This document shows, in pieces, positions 49,468 through 57,918 of a DNA stretch of 64,000 nucleotides. Under the pieces are notes generated by a model. It ran no database searches, was not told the DNA's origin, and worked only from the letters and a program-made list of their open reading frames with translations. Source of the DNA: Candidatus Accumulibacter propinquus (GTDB taxonomy: Bacteria; Pseudomonadota; Gammaproteobacteria; Burkholderiales; Rhodocyclaceae). Position 1 is the stretch's first letter. Each line of letters begins with the position of its first letter. Both the position numbers and the translations under genes were made by a program. The stretch spans positions 244,868 to 308,867 of the forward strand of contig JADKBU010000001.1 of the NCBI GenBank assembly GCA_016714935.1. Direction: 5' to 3'.

Positions 49468-49668
49468 TCAGTGCGCCTTCGGGCTGAAAAACTTGACGAG
49501 TTGGGAGATTCCCCAGACCATCAAGGTTGGCAAGGCGGCAATGATCGCAGCGCTTATCGCGAGCCTGGAGAAGGTGCCGGCCGTCAGTGTCGGGACTCGC
49601 TGAGCGATGGTGGCGAAGGCCACCACGAAGGCGGTGGCGAAGACGAAGCCCAGGGTTTTCATGGTCAT
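49468..49668 (-). CDS. Small two-helix membrane protein, unrecognised
   Basis: A 66-residue protein that would span the membrane twice (GFVFATAFVVAFATI and ISAAIIAALPTLMVWGISQL) and end KFFSPKAH. The hydrophobic pattern and the hairpin right after its stop favour a real gene. The lack of a good RBS and the presence of overlapping plus-strand frames count against it. It lies between nirS and the oxidase-like gene, but its own strand and promoter are not clear. Confidence 0.4.
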   Translation of the reverse strand: MTMKTLGFVFATAFVVAFATIAQRVPTLTAGTFSRLAISAAIIAALPTLMVWGISQLVKFFSPKAH

Positions 49669-50138
49669 GTTTTGCGGGTCAGGAAGGGGTTGGAAGGCGA
49701 GTACTCAAAGGTGGGCGGTGCGTGCTCGGTTTGCGAGGCGTGTCGATGAGGCGTCAGAGCACACTACGTTTTGGTGCTCGGCGGTGCCTTGGGTCTGTTC
49801 ATGAAACTGCACCAATTATGTGTTGTGGGTTTCGCGACACCAGGAACTATTTCTCGGCTCTTGACGAGTTGTGACATCGCTTGCGTCAATATTGCGGGCG
49901 TGCCCGCGGCCGGCTTTGGCGGCAGCGAGTTCTCGCATACAATCGCCGTGCCCGTCAGTCCGGTGCTGGCACGGAAGAAGTTTCCGGCCCCGCGTCCGCT
50001 GGTGGGTGGGCGCCTCGTTGCTGGGGCGGCCGAGCCAGCGCAATGACCGCTGGATGGAAGGCGGCGGCGGAGGTTTGTGAATGGCGTGCGTTGTGCCGCT
50101 TTCCCGCCTGCCGCGCATACTGTTGTTGACCCATTGGA
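49669..50138. other. Gene-poor stretch before the oxidase-like gene
   Basis: No convincing gene is seen. Short open frames have poor composition and no RBS. TTGAC at 49861-49865 and GTCAA at 49885-49889 are too far apart to be an FNR site. The promoter of the oxidase-like operon should lie here. Confidence 0.4.
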
Positions 50139-51518
50139 ATGCGTGAGGCAGTTGTGGATTCACAAGTGGTGACGGATTCTTCAGGAGCGCCTGCAGTACC
50201 GGTGCTTGTTTCAGGAACGCCGACCCGGCTGGCTCGCGCCTGGCTGTGGCTGGGGGTGATGGCGCTGATCGGCTCGGGTTTGCTCGCCGTGCTGCTGGTG
50301 CTGTCACGCACACCGGGCATTCAGGATGTCTTTCCGCTCAAGGATCTGTTCCGGGCGGCGCTGGTGGTGCACGTCGATCTGTCGGTGGCCGTCTGGTTCA
50401 TGGCCTTTGCCGCCGTGATCTGGTGTGCGCTAGGCTCTGCCGGACTGGCCTGGCTGGGCTGGGGTGGCTTTGGGCTGGCGGCGCTGGGGACGGCGCTGAT
50501 GAGTGTCTCGCCGTTCTTTCCGGACGCCGAGCCGGTGCTCAACAACTACATTCCGGTGCTCAAACAGCCGCTGTTTTTTGTCTCGATCTGGACCTTCGGT
50601 GCCGGCTTGAGTCTTACGGTGCTGCGGGCGCTGCTGACCACCTGGCCACAACGCTTTCTGGCCGAGCCGTTGCGGCTGGGTGCTTTTCTGGGTGCTGTCG
50701 CGGCCTTCCTGTCGTTGGGCGCTTTCGTCTGGTCGTGGGCGATGGTGCCCTGGGTCGAGGGGGCGATCTATTACGAAGTCGTCTTCTGGGGCGGCGGGCA
50801 CACGCTGCAGTTTCAGCATGCGCTGCTGATGGTCGTCGCCTGGCTGTGGATCGCGACACGGCTTGGCAGCCCGTCGGTCGCGTCGGCGCGCGCGGTGTCG
50901 GTTCTGTTTCTGGTGGCTGCCCTGCCGCTGCTGCTGGTGCCGGCCATCTATCTGCTGGTGCCAGCCGGTTCGCTGCCGCACATGGAGCTTTTCGCCAAGT
51001 TGATGCTCTGGGGCCATCCCTACATGGGGCCGCTGATTCTGCTCGGAGCGGTCTCGTTGTGGACTTTGCGCGGCCGGCCGGCGGACCCCGCCAAATCCGC
51101 CCTGCTGGCCTCCTTCACGCTGTTTGCGTTGGGTGGTGTGCTGGGTTATTTGATCCAGGGGGTCAACGTGGTCATCCCAGCCCACTACCATGGTTCGACG
51201 GTCGGCGTAACGCTGGCTTTCATGGGTCTCGCCTATGTACTGCTGCCGACCCTGGGATTCGGCCGTGCCGAGGGCCGGATGGCGATCTGGCAACCGTACG
51301 TCTATGGCGCAGGTCAGTTGATCCATGTCCTGGGGCTGGCGTGGTCCGGGGGCTACGGTGTGCAGCGCAAGGTTGCCGGTGCCGAGCAGATGCTGACGAC
51401 GCTGCCGCAGAAGGTCGGTATGGGCATGATGGGCCTCGGTGGTCTGATCGCGGTCATCGGCGGACTGATGTTCGTTCTGGTCTGCCTGCAGGCGATGTCG
51501 CGGCGCGGCGCGCGATGA
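50139..51518 (+). CDS. Divergent heme-copper-oxidase-like subunit I
   Basis: A 459-residue membrane protein with about twelve helices and a heme-copper oxidase/NO reductase pattern. His78 (VVHVDLSVAVWF) fits the low-spin heme ligand in helix II. His221 (FWGGGHTLQFQH) fits the copper-site histidine of helix VI. His349-x-His351 (IPAHYHGSTVG) fits helix X. The usual double histidine of helix VII is not seen; only LPHMEL (His281) is near. A variant or absent copper site is therefore possible. GTG at 50154 with GAGG upstream is an alternative start. TlpA is coupled downstream, and nirS lies nearby. I cannot say whether it reduces O2 or NO. Confidence 0.6.
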   Translation: MREAVVDSQVVTDSSGAPAVPVLVSGTPTRLARAWLWLGVMALIGSGLLAVLLVLSRTPGIQDVFPLKDLFRAALVVHVDLSVAVWFMAFAAVIWCALGSAGLAWLGWGGFGLAALGTALMSVSPFFPDAEPVLNNYIPVLKQPLFFVSIWTFGAGLSLTVLRALLTTWPQRFLAEPLRLGAFLGAVAAFLSLGAFVWSWAMVPWVEGAIYYEVVFWGGGHTLQFQHALLMVVAWLWIATRLGSPSVASARAVSVLFLVAALPLLLVPAIYLLVPAGSLPHMELFAKLMLWGHPYMGPLILLGAVSLWTLRGRPADPAKSALLASFTLFALGGVLGYLIQGVNVVIPAHYHGSTVGVTLAFMGLAYVLLPTLGFGRAEGRMAIWQPYVYGAGQLIHVLGLAWSGGYGVQRKVAGAEQMLTTLPQKVGMGMMGLGGLIAVIGGLMFVLVCLQAMSRRGAR

Positions 51519-52090
51519 AGCATGCATGGAGTCTGGCACTGGCGGCTGGTATGGCGACGCTGGCGACCATCGGCTGGCTGGGTTATCGTTTGCTCGATCA
51601 GAACCGTTCGCCGGCCGGTATTCCTCCCGGCCTGGTCGCGTCGCAGGAGCTACCGCCGGAGCAGGCGCAGGCCGCGGCCGACGCGATCATGGCGCTGACG
51701 CTGCCTGATCTCGATGGGCGTCCGCAGGCGATGGCACAGTGGCGAGGCAAGGTTCTGGTCGTCAATTACTGGGCCAGCTGGTGCGCCCCCTGCGTCGAGG
51801 AAATGCCCGCTTTTTCGCGCCTGCAGAGCCGCTACGCTGCGCAGGGTGTGCAGTTTGTCGGCATCGGTATCGATGAACTGAAAAACATGCGGACTTTCGT
51901 CAAGGCAAATGCAGTGGCGTATCCCTTGCTGGTTGGGGACGCTGCGGGCACTCAGACCCCGGCCCTGCAGGTCAAGGGTCTGCCCTACACGGTGGTGATC
52001 GGCCGCGATGGGCAACTCGCACATAGTCGCCTGGGTCGCCTGGACGAAGCCAGGCTTGAGCCGATCCTGCAACGGCTGAGCTTGCAGTGA
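51515..52090 (+). CDS. TlpA-like thioredoxin-fold protein
   Basis: A 191-residue protein with an N-terminal membrane anchor (SLALAAGMATLATIGWLGY) and a periplasmic thioredoxin domain with the redox motif WCAPC in VVNYWASWCAPCVEEMPAF. A cis-proline motif is seen in VKGLPYTVVIG. TlpA proteins reduce cysteines for heme c attachment or copper-site assembly. Its ATG overlaps the oxidase-like gene's stop (ATGA), implying a maturation role for that protein. Confidence 0.85.
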   Translation: MKHAWSLALAAGMATLATIGWLGYRLLDQNRSPAGIPPGLVASQELPPEQAQAAADAIMALTLPDLDGRPQAMAQWRGKVLVVNYWASWCAPCVEEMPAFSRLQSRYAAQGVQFVGIGIDELKNMRTFVKANAVAYPLLVGDAAGTQTPALQVKGLPYTVVIGRDGQLAHSRLGRLDEARLEPILQRLSLQ

Positions 52091-52240
52091 CATAGGTGAT
52101 AGACGGATGGTTGCGCAAGGTACGTGTCGAGGTTTGTGAGCAGCTTGCTTGATCCGCTCCTTGAGCGGGTCAGGCGGAGAGCGTCGGAGTTGAGAATCGC
52201 CTGGACGCCCGGCGCTGTTCACTGAGGCGAATTGCGATGA

Positions 52241-52278
52241 ATTGTCGATAAAATAGCAGTTGCTGATATTTCGACAAT
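52241..52278. promoter_or_regulatory. Inverted repeat covering the start of the ATPase gene
   Basis: ATTGTCGA at 52241-52248 and TCGACAAT at 52271-52278 are perfect inverted arms 22 bases apart. The right arm runs into the ATG at 52277. It could be an operator or an RNA structure that hides the start. No RBS is visible ahead of the ATG. Confidence 0.5.
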
Positions 52279-53416
52279 GAACGACAATCCCGGCATGGAC
52301 ACCTTTGACGACATCGAGGTCAGTCGCCCAGCCCTGGCGGAGAGTTATCTCGGCCTGCTCGCGGCGCAGCCCGGTCGCCCGCTGGCGCTGTTCGCACCGC
52401 GGCGGGTCGGCAAGACTTACTTCCTTGACCATGACCTTGCCCCGGCGGCGAAGCGAGTGGGCCTGGTACCGGTCTATGCCGACGTCTGGTTGCACAAGGC
52501 GGCGCCGCTGGTAGCGATCAACCATGCACTCGAAGAAGCCATCGATGATCTGACGGTACCATCGGGGCCCTTGGGGCGGCTGGCGAAGACACCGGTCACG
52601 AAACTGGGGGTGCTTGGCACCAGTCTGGAGATCGGCAGCCCTCCGGAACGGCGGCCGCTCCCGAACGAGCCGGAATTGCGCCTGGACGCACTGGCCGCCC
52701 GTTTGGCCGAGAAGTCGGGCCAGCAAGTGCTGTTGATGCTCGACGAGATCCAGTCGCTTGGCGACTTGCTGAACGGAGAAGCAGCCATCGCGACCTTGCG
52801 CGCTGTGCTGCAGAAACGCAAGCGACAGATCATGGCGGTGTTCACCGGTTCCTCGCAGGATGCTCTTGCCGCGATGATGACGGCAGTGGGTGGACCAATG
52901 TACCAGTTTGCGCAAATCATCGACTTTCCGGTACTCGGTGTCGAGTATCTGGAACGTCTGGCCGATCACTTCGAACGAGTCCATCGTGGGACGAAGCTTT
53001 CCGTCCCTGATCTGCAGCGTGTGTTCGGACAGATCGGCTGCAAGCCGGCGCTGATGAAAGACCTGGTCAAGGCCATGTCGGCCGAGGGTAGCGCCGATGT
53101 TGACCTGGGACTGAAGCGGTTCATGCAGGATGACCGACAGCTTGCCGGATGGCGGGCCCTGCTGCTCTCGCTCCAGCCCTTCGAGCGTGCGGTGCTGGTG
53201 ATGATCGCCCAGGGCTATCCGCCCCTGGGGCGGGAGACTCTGGCGCGATTGCGAGAGGTTCAGGGATTCAGCGCGACGGTGGCCAAGGTGCGCGTCTCAC
53301 TCGACAAGCTCAAGAAAGCGGGAGTTCTCGCCAGGCCGCTGGTCGGCGGCTACACCATCGAGGATCGCTTGCTTGCCCAGTACCTCGCCGACCTCGAACT
53401 CAAGAAGGTCGTGTGA
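52277..53416 (+). CDS. AAA ATPase of the archaeal-ATPase/STAND-like type
   Basis: A 379-residue protein. Walker A is APRRVGKT (40-47) and Walker B is VLLMLDEIQSL (about 150). Sensor-like MAVFTGSSQDALAAM and a C-terminal winged-helix region from about 280 (FERAVLVMIAQG, TVAKVRVSLDKLKKAGVL) complete the layout. It resembles PF01637-like ATPases seen as single genes near mobile or toxin-like loci. It sits alone between tlpA and the convergent b-fusion operon. The role is unknown. Confidence 0.7.
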   Translation: MNDNPGMDTFDDIEVSRPALAESYLGLLAAQPGRPLALFAPRRVGKTYFLDHDLAPAAKRVGLVPVYADVWLHKAAPLVAINHALEEAIDDLTVPSGPLGRLAKTPVTKLGVLGTSLEIGSPPERRPLPNEPELRLDALAARLAEKSGQQVLLMLDEIQSLGDLLNGEAAIATLRAVLQKRKRQIMAVFTGSSQDALAAMMTAVGGPMYQFAQIIDFPVLGVEYLERLADHFERVHRGTKLSVPDLQRVFGQIGCKPALMKDLVKAMSAEGSADVDLGLKRFMQDDRQLAGWRALLLSLQPFERAVLVMIAQGYPPLGRETLARLREVQGFSATVAKVRVSLDKLKKAGVLARPLVGGYTIEDRLLAQYLADLELKKVV

Positions 53417-53532
53417 AGCACCGGTGATAGCGGGCTATCGGCGAGTGTCGCGGTGCTCGGGGCAAGCGCAGTCAATCGAGCATTTGCCCAACCGGACGTG
53501 CCGCCAGGGGCCGGAGTCTGGTTAGCCGTCGG

Positions 53533-53553
53533 CGGCACCCGCTGCGGGTGCCG
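53533..53553. terminator. Hairpin between convergent ATPase and b-fusion operon
   Basis: CGGCACCCGC-T-GCGGGTGCCG is a perfect 10-bp inverted repeat with a one-base centre, lying between two convergent stops (53416 and 53595). A bidirectional terminator is likely, although no T-run is obvious. Confidence 0.5.
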
Positions 53554-53594
53554 ATCGTGTGCCCCTTGTGCCTGTTGCACTCCGGATTGCGCGC

Positions 53595-55511
53595 CTACCC
53601 CTGCCGCGGTTGGAAAGCCATGGACCGTGCCGAGACGCTGAAGGCATCCGAGAAGCATGCGCCGTCCTCGGCGCCGTGTTGCTTGAGGAAGGGGAAGATT
53701 GCCTCGACCATCCGCACCGAACCGCAGGCGTAGATCTCGTGCTGCTTGAGTTCCGGGAAGTCTTCCAGAATCGCTTCATGAACCAGGCCTGTGCGCCCCG
53801 TCCAGTCGTCCTCGGGCACCGGATCGGAGAGTACCGGAATGAAGTGGAAGTTCGCGTGTTCGCGTGCCCACAGCGCGGGCAGGTCGGGAAGGTAGAGGTC
53901 CTTGAGGCTGCGCACACCCCAGTAGAGATGGATTTGGCGTTTCAAGCCGCGCTGGAAGGCGTCCTCGACCATGCTCTTGACCGGGGCGAAGCCGGTGGCG
54001 CCGGCGACGAAGACGATCGGTCTCTCGGATTCGCGCAGGGTGAAGTCGCCGATCGGCCCCTCGAAGCGAATCTGGTCGCCTTCCTGCATCCTTTCGAAAA
54101 CGTGTGTCGTGAAACGGCCACCGGGCATCAGACGGATCTGCAGTTCGACGAATTCCGCCTGTTGTGGCGGGTTGGCGAACGAGAACGCTCGCCGCTGACC
54201 GTCCTCGAGAATGATGTTGATGTATTGCCCGGCCTTGAAGGCGATCCGCTCTCCTTCCGGCAGCTTGAGGAGCACCTGCATGACGTCGTGCGTGAGCTTC
54301 TGCATCTTCACCACGCGGGCCTGGTACTCCTGAAAATTCTTTGGCGCCGTGCTGGCCTGGTACTCGATTTCGACATCTTCGAGTGCCGTGGCGCAGCACA
54401 GCAGAACCTTGCCCTGCGCCAGTTCTGCGGCCGACAGCGCGCTCGGCTGATAGAGGCCGGGGTCGACCCTGCCCTGCAGGACGGTGCACTTGCATACCCC
54501 ACAGCCGCCGTTGCGGCATTCGTAGGGAAGATCGATGTCCTGCCGCAGACCGGCGTCGAGCAGCGTTTCGCCAAAACGTGCGCTGACCGCCTGGTGATCC
54601 GGGTGGAAGGTGATCGAGGTTCGTGCCAGCGCAGATCCCCGCCGTTTCGGTGGTAGCCAGGGAGTCAGGAAGAGGACGGCAGTGAGGCCCAGTACCCAGT
54701 ACCAGAGGTGCAATGGGTTGACGACATAGACCAGCGCCAGGACCGGCAACTCGAACCAGTCGAAGTCGATGTTGCTCGGCACGACCGACATGTCGGCCTC
54801 GCCGCCCTGGCTGAGGATCGGCTTGACCAGCGCGAGCGCGAGGAACATCAGCGTGACGGCGATGGCGATCGGTTGCGGGGGGTTGATGTGGGCGCGCGGC
54901 ACGCGCTGCACATGCACCCACATGATGAAGGCGACGATCAGCGGCGCACCGAGGTGGATGAAGGCGAGCAGCGTAAAGAGGCGGCTGTTGACGCTTTCGA
55001 GGTACAGGAAGTTGCGAATCAGCGTGCCGTTGAACATCGGCAGGACATCGAACCACTCGGCGGCGGCGATGACCACGAACTGTGCCAGTTTGTCCCAGAC
55101 GAGCATGAAGCCGTTGACACCGGCGATGTAGATCAGCCACAGCAGGGCGACGCCGGTCAGCCAGGAGAACGAGCGAAAGCCACGGTAGCGGTCGTAGGCG
55201 AAGTGCCGAAGCATGTGCAGCAGCATGGTCAGGATCATGCCGTCGGTGGCGTAGCGGTGAATGCTGCGCAGGATGCCACCCGCCCACCACTGCTCGTGCG
55301 TGATCCGCTCCACCGATTCGAAAGCGTCATGCACCCCGGTATCGGCGAAGATGTAGAGATAAAAGCCGGAGCCCACCAGCAACCAGAATTGCCAGAAGCT
55401 GATCGTCCCCAGGTGATAGAAAGGGTTCATCTTGTCGCCGAAGGCGACGTTGAAAAGATTCTCGATGCGCATGAACAGCCAGCGCAGGATTTGTTGCAGG
55501 ACTTTGACCAT
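53595..55511 (-). CDS. Cytochrome b/b6 - [2Fe-2S] ferredoxin - FAD/NAD(P) reductase fusion
   Basis: A 638-residue fusion. Residues 1-290 form a cytochrome b/b6-like membrane part with heme ligands His85/His99 and His186/His200, each pair 14 apart. Residues about 298-388 form a plant-type ferredoxin (Cys332, 337, 340 and 372 or 373). From about 395 there is a ferredoxin-NADP reductase module with FAD motif RAFSFANPP (441-449) and NAD-binding GATGFAP (504-510), ending YACGSVRMVEA. It could move electrons between quinol and NAD(P)H through the membrane. Such a fusion is, to my memory, reported from Accumulibacter. It is last in the operon, 96 bases after the anchored protein gene. Confidence 0.88.
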   Translation of the reverse strand: MVKVLQQILRWLFMRIENLFNVAFGDKMNPFYHLGTISFWQFWLLVGSGFYLYIFADTGVHDAFESVERITHEQWWAGGILRSIHRYATDGMILTMLLHMLRHFAYDRYRGFRSFSWLTGVALLWLIYIAGVNGFMLVWDKLAQFVVIAAAEWFDVLPMFNGTLIRNFLYLESVNSRLFTLLAFIHLGAPLIVAFIMWVHVQRVPRAHINPPQPIAIAVTLMFLALALVKPILSQGGEADMSVVPSNIDFDWFELPVLALVYVVNPLHLWYWVLGLTAVLFLTPWLPPKRRGSALARTSITFHPDHQAVSARFGETLLDAGLRQDIDLPYECRNGGCGVCKCTVLQGRVDPGLYQPSALSAAELAQGKVLLCCATALEDVEIEYQASTAPKNFQEYQARVVKMQKLTHDVMQVLLKLPEGERIAFKAGQYINIILEDGQRRAFSFANPPQQAEFVELQIRLMPGGRFTTHVFERMQEGDQIRFEGPIGDFTLRESERPIVFVAGATGFAPVKSMVEDAFQRGLKRQIHLYWGVRSLKDLYLPDLPALWAREHANFHFIPVLSDPVPEDDWTGRTGLVHEAILEDFPELKQHEIYACGSVRMVEAIFPFLKQHGAEDGACFSDAFSVSARSMAFQPRQG

Positions 55512-55607
55512 GGTCGATGCCGGTTCAGGTGATGGGTGCGGCGTGCGGGGCTGCTGGCAAGGAGCGGTGCTGCCGGCAGCGTGCAGCTTGGTTGGCAGGA
55601 TTGGCGA

Positions 55608-56105
55608 TCATTTGAAGAACAGGCCACCGCGGTCGGGGTTGAAGTCGATCACCATGACCTGGCCCGGCGCAAGCTTGATCTGCGCTTCCTTGACGAAGTT
55701 GAAGCCGGGTTTGATCAGGTTGTCGTTCATCCTGACCGCGAGCTGGTAGGTGCCGGCCTTTAGCTCGAAGCGTTTGTATACGGTCGACACGCCATCCTTG
55801 TAGAGCCCGGTGGGGTGCATGGTCGTGCGGAAGGCGGCCTGGCCGTCGAGATCGACCTCCAGCCTGATGTCCGAGCGCTCGCGCGGGCAGTCCATCGGAG
55901 CACGCATGTTTGGCGGTAGCTTGGCGAGTTCCTCCGGCGTGCGCTTGCGACATTCGCGATCGCCGAGGTGGCTGATCGACAGCTTGATCAGGGCGATGTC
56001 GTCGGCAACCTGCCGGTACTTGGGCGAGGTCGCAAAGTAGCCAATGAAAGCGGCGAAAGCGCCGTAGAGGATCACCTGACCGACGATGGCGACGGGTTTA
56101 AGCAT
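55608..56105 (-). CDS. Membrane-anchored protein between the two cytochrome b fusions
   Basis: A 165-residue protein with one N-terminal membrane helix (VAIVGQVILYGAFAAFIGYF) and a periplasmic part. A short region with two cysteines (DREC and PMDCPRE) precedes a C-terminal beta-sandwich-like domain (HPTGLYKDGVSTVYKRFELKAG in part). Its ATG lies within the end of the upstream cytochrome b gene (8-base overlap), so it is translated with it. I do not recognise a family. It is probably a structural or assembly subunit of the b-fusion complex. Confidence 0.75.
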   Translation of the reverse strand: MLKPVAIVGQVILYGAFAAFIGYFATSPKYRQVADDIALIKLSISHLGDRECRKRTPEELAKLPPNMRAPMDCPRERSDIRLEVDLDGQAAFRTTMHPTGLYKDGVSTVYKRFELKAGTYQLAVRMNDNLIKPGFNFVKEAQIKLAPGQVMVIDFNPDRGGLFFK

Positions 56106-57702
56106 GACGTGAGGCTTTCCTGTGATAGGGTGGAAGTCTGTCGCTGGCATCCGCCTTGCTTTCGAGCCGGCTTCTGAAACTGGCCAGACTGTCGGCGAGT
56201 GCGCTGCGATCGTGCACCGTGGTGGCCACCAGGAGTACGCGTGAGGCCGGTACCGTTCGACGGAGATGGGGCTCGCGCCGGCCTTGCAGGCGATCCCCGG
56301 TCCACCGCTCGCCGAGGCGGAAATCGCAACCGCCGCTCCGGCAGGAGGTCAGGAGAACCCCGTCGGCACCACCGCGCAGCGCGTATTCGACGAACGCCGG
56401 CGGCAACATGCCAGCGCACAGCAGGGGAATAACCGCCGTGTCGGTGGCGCCCAGGAGGGCTGCGTCGGCACCGCGCGCGCAACTGAAGACGACGATTCGC
56501 GTGCGGCCAGCGAGGCGCGCCAGGGCTTGTTCGAGCTGTTCGCGCAGCGCGTTGACCGGCTGCTGCGGCATGTCGATGCCGGTGACCAGCATTTCCTGTC
56601 TTCGGAACGGCGTCGACGACGGGCAGGACCCGGCGCAGATTCCGCAACTCGCGCAGAGATCAGGATCGACAACGGCGAGCTTCAGACCAGGCCGTTGCGG
56701 GTGCGCCTGCATGGCGATCGCGGCATAGGGGCAGTCGGCAAGGCAACGGTCGCAACCGGTGCAATTGGCTGCATCGACGACGGCTGCTGGCTGCGGCCGC
56801 GGGTGCGGCAGCACCGGCAGGGCGAAGAGCAGGGCGGTCAGGCCGAAGAGCAGCGCCCAGACGATCGCCGGCGAAGTGAGGTCGGTCAGCGGGTGGACGA
56901 ACAGGATGAACCAGTCCATGCCGAGTTCCCCGGGCGTCGTGGCCAGGTTGGCCGGCGGGTTGCTCAGCGCCGGGGCGAATAGCGAGAGCGCGATCAGCGC
57001 AGCCAGCGTGGCCAGCATGACCCGCCGGGAAGGCAGGTAGTCGACATGGCCGATGCGATGGACGTGCGCCCAGAGACCGAGAATCAGCAGCAGCGGCACG
57101 CCAAGGTGGATGAACACCAGCATGGTGAAGAAGCGGTCGCTGAGCGAGTCCGGAGTCAGGAAGTTGCGTGCCGATGGTTCGCTGAATATCGGCAGCCAGT
57201 CGAGTAACTCGGTCGTCGCGATGGCCGACAACTGCGCGAGCTGGTCCCAGACGATCCAGTAACCGCCGATGCCCGCAATGTAGGCCAGCCAGAGCAGCGG
57301 CACGCCGGTCACCCACGAATACAGGCGGAACCCGAAATAGCGGCCGTAGCACCATTCGCGCAGCAGGTGCAGCAACATCACCAGCATGAAGCCGTCGGAC
57401 GCATAACGGTGCAGGCTGCGCAGGATGCCACCGAAATACCGCTGCTGGAGAGCGAGATCGCCAATCGAGCGGTACACGGCGTCGATGCCGGTGTCGAGCA
57501 CGGCGTACAGGTAGAGCCCGCTGCCGACGACGATCCACAGGAGATACAGTCCCATCGCGCCGAGATGACGCAACGGATTGTCCTCGCCACGGAAGAAGGC
57601 ATCAAGAACCTCTTCGCAGCCCAGGAAGACGCGCTTTACGCCTGTACGCAATGCCGCATGCAATCTCAAGTCGCTGGATTCCCAAGCCGGTACCGGCCAC
57701 AA
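56098..57702 (-). CDS. Cytochrome b/b6 - 2x[4Fe-4S] ferredoxin - MvhD-like fusion
   Basis: A 534-residue fusion. Residues 1-300 are cytochrome b/b6-like with ligands His98/His112 and His199/His213. The dicluster ferredoxin is CTGCDRCLADCP (314-325) and CASCGICAGSCP (350-361). From about 400, an MvhD/FlpD-like domain has four cysteines (408, 429, 454, 459) in SCARGAD, LLCAGMLPP and TSCRSGGCDFRLG. MvhD passes electrons to heterodisulfide-reductase-like partners. The start is TTG at 57702 with no RBS, so the true start is uncertain and several TTG codons follow. It is first gene of the operon behind a Crp/FNR-type palindrome. Confidence 0.85.
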   Translation of the reverse strand: MWPVPAWESSDLRLHAALRTGVKRVFLGCEEVLDAFFRGEDNPLRHLGAMGLYLLWIVVGSGLYLYAVLDTGIDAVYRSIGDLALQQRYFGGILRSLHRYASDGFMLVMLLHLLREWCYGRYFGFRLYSWVTGVPLLWLAYIAGIGGYWIVWDQLAQLSAIATTELLDWLPIFSEPSARNFLTPDSLSDRFFTMLVFIHLGVPLLLILGLWAHVHRIGHVDYLPSRRVMLATLAALIALSLFAPALSNPPANLATTPGELGMDWFILFVHPLTDLTSPAIVWALLFGLTALLFALPVLPHPRPQPAAVVDAANCTGCDRCLADCPYAAIAMQAHPQRPGLKLAVVDPDLCASCGICAGSCPSSTPFRRQEMLVTGIDMPQQPVNALREQLEQALARLAGRTRIVVFSCARGADAALLGATDTAVIPLLCAGMLPPAFVEYALRGGADGVLLTSCRSGGCDFRLGERWTGDRLQGRREPHLRRTVPASRVLLVATTVHDRSALADSLASFRSRLESKADASDRLPPYHRKASRHA

Positions 57703-57740
57703 TAATTAGCTGTTGATGATATTGATGGCGTGGCTGTAGG

Positions 57741-57760
57741 GAATTGACGCGTGTCAATTC
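57741..57760 (-). promoter_or_regulatory. Crp/FNR-family palindrome upstream of the b-fusion operon
   Basis: Arms GAATTGAC and GTCAATTC are perfect inverted repeats around four bases, giving the FNR-type core TTGAC-N4-GTCAA at 57744-57757. It lies about 40 bases upstream of the annotated start of the MvhD-fused cytochrome b. A similar core lies before nirS. Confidence 0.75.
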
Positions 57761-57918
57761 TGGAAAAAGCAGTCCGCGCAGCCGCTGAGGCAGTTTTCAG
57801 GCCTTCGCGGCTGGCGATGCCTTCCTGACGTTCCTTCCTTGCATGCGACCTTGTGGCCAGAGTGGGCCCCGGATCAGGCCGGTGAGCGACTCGCCAAGCC
57901 CGCGCTCGGGTGCTTGCC

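Noticed and set aside
49861..49889. TTGAC...GTCAA before the oxidase-like gene as a third FNR-type site
   Set aside because: The half-sites are 19 bases apart instead of four, so they do not form the site.
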